Source: Alteromonas mediterranea DE (GTDB lineage: Bacteria > Pseudomonadota > Gammaproteobacteria > Enterobacterales > Alteromonadaceae). Taken from it: a DNA stretch of 64,000 nt. Position 1 is the stretch's first letter. Each line of letters starts with the position of its first letter. Where the stretch lies: contig NC_011138.3 of assembly GCF_000020585.3 (NCBI RefSeq), positions 4,394,072 to 4,458,071 of the forward strand. The letters are read 5' to 3'. Of the stretch, positions 37,517 to 45,542 are shown one piece after another. Under the pieces are notes generated by a model that was given only the letters and a program-made list of their open reading frames with translations, was not told the DNA's origin and ran no database searches. A program made the translations under genes and the position numbers.

Positions 37517-39907
37517 ATGAATGACGCTCGCTACCCAAACATTTCGGCTATTGATAACAGGCTAGCTGAGCTTGAAAACGAAAAGCAGCAGCTTCTCGCA
37601 TTAAGAGAGGCTTTGCGTAGCGCTCAAAACGAGTGTTCAGTACAGACATTCACGCCAGAACAAAAAGTCGCCCTATTCAGACAACGATTTCGTGGGCGAG
37701 AGGATATCTTCGCCAATCGTTGGCAAAACCAACAGGGCCGCAGTGGCTATTCCGTAGCCTGTGATAATGAGTGGGTAAGCGGGCTATGCAACAAGCCCCG
37801 CATTAAATGCCAAGACTGTTCACACCGAAAGTTTAGCGAATTAAACGAGCACATTATTTACAGGCACCTTGCCGGTCAACAAGTGGTGGGGCTGTATCCC
37901 TTACTGAGAGATAATTCGTGCTATTTGTTAGCCGCCGATTTTGACAAAGGCTGTTGGCAAGAAGAAGTCAAAGCAATGTCTAAAGCGTGCCAAGCGTTTG
38001 ATATTCCCCACGCGATAGAAATCTCGCGTTCTGGCAACGGGGCGCACTTATGGATCTTTTTTGAAACCAATATCCCAGCGAACCAAGCTCGGGCACTGGG
38101 TTTCGCTTTGCTTGATAAAGCCATGGAAATATTTCCAAATCTATCGTTTGACTCCTATGACAGGCTATTTCCTAACCAAGATGTCCTTCCTGAAGGCGGG
38201 TTTGGCAATCTCATTGCGCTACCACTTCAAAAGGAGGCTCGCCTTTCAGGCCGTAGTTGCTTTGTTGACAGTGACCTGAATGCGATTGACGATCAATGGC
38301 GGCACCTTGCAGATCTTAAAACGCTCACGCAATCGAGTATTGATCAACTCATAACAACTATTTCACCCAACACCCTATTACTGTCCGAACAAGGGCTAAC
38401 AGATAACCGCCCACCTTGGGAAATCACAGCCAAAGCCGCACCAATAAAATTAGAGTCTTTGCCGAAAAACGTGACCATTACCTTGGCCAACCATATCTAC
38501 TTTTTGATGAGCGAGTTACCTGGACCACTACTAGCAGGACTAAAGCGATTAGCGAGTTTTTCTAATCCTGTGTTTTTTAAAACACAAGCGTTGCGCTTTT
38601 CAACCCATGGCATTCCGAGGTTTATTTCCTGTGCTCGTATTGAAAACGGTTATCTAGCACTACCGCGAGGCTGTCTCGATGACGCGATTGCTTTGCTACA
38701 AGAGCGAAATATTTCGCCACTATTTGACGATAAGCGCGAAACCGGCAAACCATTATTAAAACTTACCCCCGAGTTCACTTTGCGAAAGAACCAGCGTGAC
38801 GCAGTGGCCGCAATATCTAAACACGACTTCGGTATTTTGCATGCGCCCACCGCATTTGGAAAAACGGTTACAGCCATTGGTATGATCGTAAAACGCAAAG
38901 TAAATACCCTAATACTGGTTCATAGCCGACAACTGCTTGAGCAGTGGCAAGAGCGCTTACGCACGTTCCTACCCGAAGTAAACATTGGCAGTATAGGAGG
39001 AGGTAAAAGAAAGCCGAATGGCATTATAGATATTGCTACCTACCAAAGTTTGGTCAATAAAAAAGACAATTCCATCGCTCCTCTCATCCAAGACTACGGC
39101 CACATTATTGTTGATGAATGCCATCACTTATCCGCACCAAGGTTTGAAATGGTACTCAACGAGGTAAGAGCAAAATATGTATTGGGCCTAACAGCAACAC
39201 CTGAGCGACAAGATGGTCATCAAAAGATCATTTTCATGGCGGCAGGGCCCATTCGCTACAAAGTGAAACAAAGCCCTGATGAGCAATTTACTCAAACCGT
39301 GATGATTCATCAGCTCTACGATGTACCAGCAGCAGAGCTAATAACAACAGATGAGCGCCCCAAAATAAGCGATGCCTACCGCTGGCTCGTCGAAAACGAA
39401 CAGCGCACGTCAAAAATCGTCTCAGACGCCTCTCAGTGTGTTCAAAATGGCGGACACCCGTTAGTCCTTACAGAGCGTAGAGAGCACGCAGAATACATAC
39501 ACTCACGACTTACCGAGATTGGTATTAGCACTGTCGCACTCAAAGGCGCTATGAAAGCTGCGGAACGCAAGAACGCTGACAATCATCTGCAATCGGCTCA
39601 AGTTGTCGTCGCAACAGGAAAATATGTGGGCGAAGGATTTGACCTGCCAAGACTGGATACGTTGTTTTTGGCCATGCCAATCGCATGGAAAGGTACATTG
39701 GCCCAATATGCTGGTCGTATTCATCGTGAATCGGAAGGAAAAACACAAGTCACCATTCACGACTATGTGGACTGCGCCCTCCCTATGCTGCAACGCATGT
39801 TTAAAAAACGTGAGAAAAGCTACAAGGCCATGGGGTACGCCCTTGAGTACATTGATGGTAACAGTGACAATCAGCCTTCACTAAAGCTGGAAAAGGCCTC
39901 TTCATAA
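37517..39907 (+). CDS. TOTE-type primase (AEP) fused to a superfamily 2 helicase
   Basis: A 796-residue fusion. A coiled coil (about 8-35) is followed by an archaeo-eukaryotic primase domain of the kind Pfam labels TOTE conflict system (about 45-280). Catalytic Asp pair AADFDKG is at about 138-144 and SGNGAHLWIFF near 176. A CxxC/CxDC cluster (CNKPRIKCQDC) may bind zinc. The C-terminal half is an SF2 helicase with Walker A HAPTAFGKT (about 442-450), DECHH (about 533), LGLTATPERQ and a motif VI-like AGRIHRESEGKTQ. It may prime and unwind island or phage DNA. It follows higA by 25 bases; the iteron-like repeats begin 80 bases downstream. Confidence 0.85.
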   Translation: MNDARYPNISAIDNRLAELENEKQQLLALREALRSAQNECSVQTFTPEQKVALFRQRFRGREDIFANRWQNQQGRSGYSVACDNEWVSGLCNKPRIKCQDCSHRKFSELNEHIIYRHLAGQQVVGLYPLLRDNSCYLLAADFDKGCWQEEVKAMSKACQAFDIPHAIEISRSGNGAHLWIFFETNIPANQARALGFALLDKAMEIFPNLSFDSYDRLFPNQDVLPEGGFGNLIALPLQKEARLSGRSCFVDSDLNAIDDQWRHLADLKTLTQSSIDQLITTISPNTLLLSEQGLTDNRPPWEITAKAAPIKLESLPKNVTITLANHIYFLMSELPGPLLAGLKRLASFSNPVFFKTQALRFSTHGIPRFISCARIENGYLALPRGCLDDAIALLQERNISPLFDDKRETGKPLLKLTPEFTLRKNQRDAVAAISKHDFGILHAPTAFGKTVTAIGMIVKRKVNTLILVHSRQLLEQWQERLRTFLPEVNIGSIGGGKRKPNGIIDIATYQSLVNKKDNSIAPLIQDYGHIIVDECHHLSAPRFEMVLNEVRAKYVLGLTATPERQDGHQKIIFMAAGPIRYKVKQSPDEQFTQTVMIHQLYDVPAAELITTDERPKISDAYRWLVENEQRTSKIVSDASQCVQNGGHPLVLTERREHAEYIHSRLTEIGISTVALKGAMKAAERKNADNHLQSAQVVVATGKYVGEGFDLPRLDTLFLAMPIAWKGTLAQYAGRIHRESEGKTQVTIHDYVDCALPMLQRMFKKREKSYKAMGYALEYIDGNSDNQPSLKLEKASS

Positions 39908-39988
39908 AATACCAGGTCAAATTAGCAAGCTGCTCTTCGTTCAACACTTCCCCATGCCTTTACCCCCCATACGCCAAAACCACTATCC

Positions 39989-40215
39989 GTTTGGCTTTTG
40001 GATCGAAACGCCAAACAGGGAAATTAGTCCATTTACTGTTTGGCTTCTCGATTGAAATCCAACGCTGGTAGGCCATGCCAATACTCGCTCAAAACAAGGT
40101 TTGGCACTTTTTGCCCCCTAAACCAACCTCGAATCCAAAGTACAAACCGTTTGATTTTTTAAACCCAGAATGCAAACGATCGTTTGGCGTCTCGATTTTT
40201 TTGCACTAGCCAAAC
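39989..40215. repeat. Iteron-like GTTTGGC repeat cluster
   Basis: In a 478-base gene-free stretch (39908-40385), GTTTGGC occurs at 39989, 40038, 40099 and 40182 and its complement GCCAAAC at 40010 and 40209. Several copies extend into TTCTCGATT-like tails. The cluster sits between the primase-helicase and an unknown gene. Such spaced repeats suit a replication initiator, an origin of excised-island replication, or an oriT/partition site. The function is not determined. Confidence 0.55.
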
Positions 40216-40385
40216 AGCGCTGTATTGGACTATGTATCTCAAACAGTTAGCCGCGCACAGGTCATCATAAAAAACCGATTTGACTGGTTAGTTTGATGGC
40301 CATTTCTTTCATCTATTTCACCACCGAGTCTGCACCCGACCACTGAAAATAGACGGCATGAAAAACCAATAAGGTGATAAGTGAC

Positions 40386-41075
40386 GTGTTGTGGGCAAGT
40401 GGTAACGATTGGGATAGAGAATGGATACAGCAGGTGGTCGCTTTACTGGTTGGGCATGGCGCGTTTACCCTCTACCCAGCATTAAGCCAGTGCGATAATG
40501 CAGCCGAACGCTTAACCCGCTGGCTGACTTTTCAGTTACCACGCGTTAAACAAGCACACCCAGGCTGCCCGATTCACCAATGGCTAAATAGCATTGGCGC
40601 ACAAGTGATCGTAGAAAAATGGCAAAGCCCCGAGCAATGGCCAAACCTGTATTGGCTACCTTTACCTGAGGTTGATGACCACGCGCAAGGCGGGTTGGTT
40701 TTGTTACCGGCACATTTTTTACCGGTATATATGAACGGCACAATACAAACCAGAACATTGCAAGCAAACACACCGGCCAACGCCTGTATTTTTTGGTGCA
40801 TTACGCCTTTATCTAAAACAGGAAAACGTACTACCTTGCACCCCAAACAGCAAAACCGCGGCTTTTGCCTGCCCAGTTCGCCGGAGCAAATAGGAAAATC
40901 ATGCACAGGGTTATTACTGAGAGGTTTGAAAAAAGAAAGCCAAAAACGAAACGGCAACGTGATCAGCCACCAGATCAACCTAGCACTGCTGCACCACCTT
41001 TGTGGGCCGGAGAATGATATTTGGATTACGAACAAATGCTTTGGTAACGAGAACCAAACTCAACAACAAGGCTAA
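40386..41075 (+). CDS. Hypothetical island protein
   Basis: About 229 residues with no family recognised. It is rich in Trp and His/Cys in the first two thirds (for example WLTFQLPRVKQAHPGCPIHQW and ACIFWCITPLSKTGK), with a basic C-terminal third ending in a Gln-rich tail. No membrane segment or signal is seen. The GTG at 40386 was chosen because AAGGTGAT lies 7 bases upstream; an earlier in-frame GTG (40374) lies inside that site. Position between the repeat cluster and a structured gap suggests a replication or mobilisation role, but this is speculation. Confidence 0.55.
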   Translation: MLWASGNDWDREWIQQVVALLVGHGAFTLYPALSQCDNAAERLTRWLTFQLPRVKQAHPGCPIHQWLNSIGAQVIVEKWQSPEQWPNLYWLPLPEVDDHAQGGLVLLPAHFLPVYMNGTIQTRTLQANTPANACIFWCITPLSKTGKRTTLHPKQQNRGFCLPSSPEQIGKSCTGLLLRGLKKESQKRNGNVISHQINLALLHHLCGPENDIWITNKCFGNENQTQQQG

Positions 41076-41472
41076 ATAGCTTGATATTTGTTATGAAGAA
41101 AACCACAATTTCACTCAAGCTCTTTAAAGCTGGTTGAGCCTTTACCTAGCGTTTTGGCTCGTGGCTGCGCCTCAGTCGCCGTTAAGACTGGGGCTTATCT
41201 CTTACAAACTACCCGAAATCACAATCTCAAGAAACGAGTAACCCCTCACAGGGCGCTGTTCTAACGGGTAGCGGGAGGGGTATTGTTGGTGCGATTTTAA
41301 TATTAACAATGCAAAATGGCCATCTATTCGTACCATCTCGTGATGATCCACGAAATGGTTAGTAATCTTTAGCTGCTTGATTATATGGCCATTAGTAATT
41401 AACTATTTTTTCCTGAAATTACCTGGTACCGACATAAATGTCGGTACCATCCTCTATAATAAAAACGACTTT
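41076..41472. other. Gene-free, structured region with a perfect palindrome
   Basis: No gene is seen in 397 bases. At 41425-41448 there is a perfect palindrome GGTACCGACAT-AA-ATGTCGGTACC, just past the end of the minus-strand defence operon. A second potential fold pairs ACCCCTC with GAGGGGT near 41240-41280. There is no T-run after either, so a terminator is not certain; a dimeric-protein site or oriT hairpin are alternatives. Confidence 0.5.
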
Positions 41473-44400
41473 TTAAGCTTCACCTGAAAGCCGCTTCCAT
41501 ACTTTCAAATAGTCTTCGCCGGACAGCGAGGAATTATCAGGTTTCAAACGCGCCCAATCATCCGGTTTCAAAGACTTCAGATATTCGCTGGCTTTTCGAG
41601 GTGACAGAGTATTTTCTGCACCGGCTTCAGTTCGAGCCTTAAAGTCTTCACCGGCACGTTCAGCAATGCTTCGTGGAACGTTGTTCATGCGCATCAACAC
41701 GCCTTCTTCGGTTTTCACGCCATGGTAAAGCATCGCTGGGAGGTTATTTAATCTGCGCTTTTCTTCGTCTGTCATGGCTTCAAAATCAAGCCCTGAAGTT
41801 GGCATTTTGCTTAATGCCGACAACCCCCAAGCGCCATTATTGGCCAAATCTCTATAAACAGCTCTGCAAGCTTTAGATATTTGATCCGTAAGGCTATCAC
41901 CTTCAAAGTAAGTCTTCGCTATAGATTCAATGGAGCTACCTGTTACCCAAGCCTGGGTAATATCAGCAAGTTTACGATGACTATTCCCTTGTCCTTTACT
42001 GATCTCTCGTAAACTTTCTTGTAACTGCGGAACCCGCAGCATAATCCCCATCAAGCTTGGCAGCACAGACTTCGATTTATCGCCAAATAGACTCGAAGGC
42101 TCCCAATCTGCAAGCGTTAACTTGTTTTCAAGGTTATTCAAATCCAATAAAGTTGAACGAACACCCTCAGGAGAGAAGCCTGTAACATCAGCAAGAGAAG
42201 CATTTTCTGGATGCTCAGCTAACTTTCTAACATATCCTTTGGTAGCCTCAAGAAGCGCATCAGCTTTCTCTTGCGAGGCTTTATCAGCTTTAGCGCGAAG
42301 AGAACCAAACCCGTAGGTATTTCGCAGTAATTGTTCTGCTTCACCAATTACAGCGTCCAAGTTACGTTTTTCATTCCATAAATGAGCGATATAGCTTCTG
42401 AAGTCTGCCCATTGTTCTTGCTGCATAACCCAAGATAAGTCTGCTAATTTCCCCGCAGTTTGAAGATCATCCAGCATCCCTTCCAAACGGGAAACTAACG
42501 ATGCGGTTGCATCACTAACATACTTTCTTACCTCATTCGGCTCTTTGCCCGCAGCAATACCGATTACGCCTACGCTATCATGGCCGATACGCCCAGCTCG
42601 CCCCGCGAGGTTCCAAAATGCCCGATGTGACATTTCATTATCATAAGGTGGTTTGCTAGACGGCAATTTTCTCGTCGCAAGAAAAACAGATGAAACAGGG
42701 AAGTTAAGCCCTTGTGCAATGGTTGTCGTTGCACACATCACTCGAATACGGCCAGCTTCTGTCAGCCACTCGATTAATGAAAGCGCCTCAGCGGGTAAGC
42801 CTGCATGATGCACAACAACACCTTTTGACAGCATATCAATTAGCTCAAAGTCCTCACTAATCTCAGCCGCAAGAAAACGTTGAACCAGTTTAATGTCTTC
42901 GTGCGCCTGCTCAAAAGGTTCAAGCTCTGCGGCAACTTTACGAGCAATACTCCAAGCATCTGGAATCGTCTGCGCTACAGCAATACTGGTACCGCGCTTA
43001 GAAAACACTTTAGCCATAGCAACAGCCTGTGTTGCGAGCCCTTTAGCGCTAGAGTACGTCAGTTTTTGCAGAGGGCGGTTACCATCTACATTGTGGATTC
43101 CTTTAAGGTGAATCGTACGTTGAGTGGTCGTCAACGTTTCAAAACTTAAATTCCAATCACCACGTTTTTCACCTTTATGAATATCAAATAGACCAACAAT
43201 TCTCTCATTCGGTTGCCAAGCAGAGGTGCCCAAGCTGATGCTTCGGCCACGATCAGCAGCGAGCCATTGAGCTAAATCGTTAGCATTCGGAACAAATGGC
43301 ATCAATAGTAAGAAGTTTGCCCGAGGTGATTCTTGCTTAATCGTTGCAAGCAGAAGTTCAATGCGTAAGCCACGAGACTCATCTTCAATATTGTGAGCTT
43401 CATCCATCACAACCAGAGCCAATGGGCGAGCAACTTTTTTGTTTCTCATCACCAATTGAAGTTTCTCAGGTGTTGCAACCAAAACCTGAAAAGCACGTGC
43501 TTCACCCAAAAGCGCTTCTTCAAAAGCATCGACTTCAATCGCGCCAGTTAACGGCTCAACTTGAATACCTAATGGGCCAAAATCTTCACGTAATCGTCGG
43601 GTAATTTGCGAAACCAAAGCGCGAGTTGGCGCAACATAGGCCACCCAACCATCATCCTGATCAAACTGATTCAGCGCTTGCAACATGCGGAACTGTGCCA
43701 GCGCTGTTTTACCACCGGATGTAGGCAAATCAACAATTACCGCTCTGCTAGCTTGGTCGAGTAAACCTTGCTCTTGCAGTGCCGCTCGTTGCGGCGGTAA
43801 CAGTTCAAATAAGCTCTTGTGTTTAGTCACATGGGAAACAAAGCGTGTCACACGGGAGTTAACCGTATGCGCCACCCACCATAAAGACCCAGCAACCATT
43901 TTTCGGCTTGCGACATGTAACCAGCGTAAAATCATTTCGAGCTGCGGGTCTTTAGAGGCTTGTGCCGCTTTTTGCGCCGCTTCAAAATGCTGATCTAATT
44001 GCGCATCTATCGCTACCGGTTCGCCTTGCAGCATGTACACAGCTAAACGCTCTGTTGCTTTGGCCCAATGATAAAGCGCCACTAAACGCATGGCGACGCT
44101 TTGCGCCTCTGCACCTTGGGTTTGTTCTAGTAACGCTTTTTCGTAGTTTGCTTGATCGTTTCGTAAGCCAAGCACAATCTCTGAAATCTGATCTAAGTCA
44201 TCCCAGCGGTTTTTGCGAAGCAGTCGCAACCAACAATCAAAAATTCGGTATAGCAGACGCTTATCCCAAGTAACATCAGCCACACTGGGTACTGCTACTG
44301 TACTGTTCTGCTCTTCAAACCATCGACGTAAATCGGTCCAGCGATCGGCGCAGTAGGCCAAACCCGACACATGCAAAACATGAAACAAGCGCGCCTCATT

Positions 44401-44730
44401 GTCACTCGGTACGGGTAATACACGATAAAGCCCGAACGCTCGAAACGCGCCAGCTTGTGCAAGCTCTCGAATATTTTTATTGTCCTGATTGGCAACAGGG
44501 TGCAACAAAGCGCCAATGCCTTCGATCGCGGCTAACTCATACGCCGTTGCTACTTGCTCTAACAAGTCACTGTCAAACTCAGTTTCCGCATATTCAAGTA
44601 GATTACCCAGCGCCACATCAACCAAGCGTCGTTCCGCCATTTCCATAGCCGTATCACGCAATTCAGCGCTAATGGACTGAACAGCCCAATGCTGATCTAC
44701 CTGTAGTAAGTGCTCTTGTGAAAGCGTCAT
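41473..44730 (-). CDS. hamB: Hachiman-like helicase HamB
   Basis: A 1085-residue Ski2-like/DEAD-box superfamily 2 helicase. Its parts are a long helical N-terminal region (about 1-320), Walker A PTSGGKT near 338, DEAH in VVMDEAHNIED near 440, and motif VI NLAGRAGRIGH near 710, followed by a large C-terminal region. It starts inside the stop codon of the preceding DUF1837-type nuclease gene (ATGA overlap). Nuclease HamA plus helicase HamB is the Hachiman anti-phage system, in which HamB senses damaged or unusual DNA and licenses HamA. The related AbpAB pair is an alternative name. Family assignment is by architecture and pairing. Confidence 0.78.
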   Translation of the reverse strand: MTLSQEHLLQVDQHWAVQSISAELRDTAMEMAERRLVDVALGNLLEYAETEFDSDLLEQVATAYELAAIEGIGALLHPVANQDNKNIRELAQAGAFRAFGLYRVLPVPSDNEARLFHVLHVSGLAYCADRWTDLRRWFEEQNSTVAVPSVADVTWDKRLLYRIFDCWLRLLRKNRWDDLDQISEIVLGLRNDQANYEKALLEQTQGAEAQSVAMRLVALYHWAKATERLAVYMLQGEPVAIDAQLDQHFEAAQKAAQASKDPQLEMILRWLHVASRKMVAGSLWWVAHTVNSRVTRFVSHVTKHKSLFELLPPQRAALQEQGLLDQASRAVIVDLPTSGGKTALAQFRMLQALNQFDQDDGWVAYVAPTRALVSQITRRLREDFGPLGIQVEPLTGAIEVDAFEEALLGEARAFQVLVATPEKLQLVMRNKKVARPLALVVMDEAHNIEDESRGLRIELLLATIKQESPRANFLLLMPFVPNANDLAQWLAADRGRSISLGTSAWQPNERIVGLFDIHKGEKRGDWNLSFETLTTTQRTIHLKGIHNVDGNRPLQKLTYSSAKGLATQAVAMAKVFSKRGTSIAVAQTIPDAWSIARKVAAELEPFEQAHEDIKLVQRFLAAEISEDFELIDMLSKGVVVHHAGLPAEALSLIEWLTEAGRIRVMCATTTIAQGLNFPVSSVFLATRKLPSSKPPYDNEMSHRAFWNLAGRAGRIGHDSVGVIGIAAGKEPNEVRKYVSDATASLVSRLEGMLDDLQTAGKLADLSWVMQQEQWADFRSYIAHLWNEKRNLDAVIGEAEQLLRNTYGFGSLRAKADKASQEKADALLEATKGYVRKLAEHPENASLADVTGFSPEGVRSTLLDLNNLENKLTLADWEPSSLFGDKSKSVLPSLMGIMLRVPQLQESLREISKGQGNSHRKLADITQAWVTGSSIESIAKTYFEGDSLTDQISKACRAVYRDLANNGAWGLSALSKMPTSGLDFEAMTDEEKRRLNNLPAMLYHGVKTEEGVLMRMNNVPRSIAERAGEDFKARTEAGAENTLSPRKASEYLKSLKPDDWARLKPDNSSLSGEDYLKVWKRLSGEA

Positions 44731-45524
44731 GACGCCTCCTGCATAGCCGCTTGAGCACGAGCAGACAGCGTACCAATCATGTTTAGGGGAAGGTATAAAG
44801 CGTACATTTCTATATCAGTTTGCACTGGACAATCGGTCGCCAGTGCTTTTGCTCGACCAGCAATATCAGAAGCGCTTGGGGCAATATCGCGCACTAAAAC
44901 ACCATAAACAGCAACGTCCGTTGTGTTCGAGCTCAAATAGCGTTTGGCAGCGCTTTTAAACATCGGTTCCCACGGAGCTCGCACCGCATGGAGTCCTAAA
45001 TAACGTAAGAGGGCATCTTTTACTTGGCGATTATCTCGTAGCCCAAACAATTGGGTTCCCAAACTGGTCATCACGCTTGGCGGTGCTTTATTCTCTTCAG
45101 ACGTTTTTACTTCACCAAACGCAAAACGGTAGGGACGCTCAGCATCGTTTACAGGCTGAAATCCAGTCAAATCGCACCCTGCTGGGCTGGCGTTCGGGTT
45201 TTTAAGATCACGCCCTGTGGGCCACGGAAACACGCAATTGCCTTTATCTGCCACAAAGGCTTCGGCAATCGCTTCGCCCACTCGCCAATTATCTGGCACG
45301 GTTTCATCGATCAGCGCTTGGCGTAAACCCTCTTGCTCAAATTCCGTGCTCACCACACTGCCAAGTAACTCCTGGAGCTCATCATTGCCTGCGGTATCTT
45401 GCAAAATATGCTTTACGGGGCCAGCTAACATCTCGCTCACTTGCTCGTCCTGATAAGACAGGCCATGAGCAATAACAGGCTCGGTACCAGCATCGTAAGC
45501 AAGCTGTCCAGAGGGCATTGGCAC
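44727..45524 (-). CDS. hamA: Hachiman-like nuclease HamA (DUF1837)
   Basis: A 265-residue protein with a DUF1837/HamA-like nuclease core: WRVGEAIAEAFV (about 80-91), then PWPTGRDLKNPNASPAGCDLTGF and FGEVKTSEE (about 136-143), the Asp...Glu-x-Lys arrangement of PD-(D/E)xK nucleases. In Hachiman, HamA degrades DNA when released by HamB. Start is the GTG at 45524 or the ATG six bases on; GAGAG precedes both. It follows the methylase gene by 18 bases and overlaps hamB by 4, so it is transcribed with the R-M genes. Confidence 0.78.
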   Translation of the reverse strand: MPMPSGQLAYDAGTEPVIAHGLSYQDEQVSEMLAGPVKHILQDTAGNDELQELLGSVVSTEFEQEGLRQALIDETVPDNWRVGEAIAEAFVADKGNCVFPWPTGRDLKNPNASPAGCDLTGFQPVNDAERPYRFAFGEVKTSEENKAPPSVMTSLGTQLFGLRDNRQVKDALLRYLGLHAVRAPWEPMFKSAAKRYLSSNTTDVAVYGVLVRDIAPSASDIAGRAKALATDCPVQTDIEMYALYLPLNMIGTLSARAQAAMQEAS

Positions 45525-45542
45525 TTTTAGTCTCTCTTAGTC

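Noticed and set aside
39908..40385. CRISPR array at the GTTTGGC repeats
   Set aside because: Repeat units are short (7-17 bases), irregularly spaced and occur on both strands; no cas genes nearby.
41076..41472. SXT/R391-type oriT in the gap
   Set aside because: I could not recognise the SXT oriT sequence by eye; only general inverted repeats are visible, so it is not claimed.
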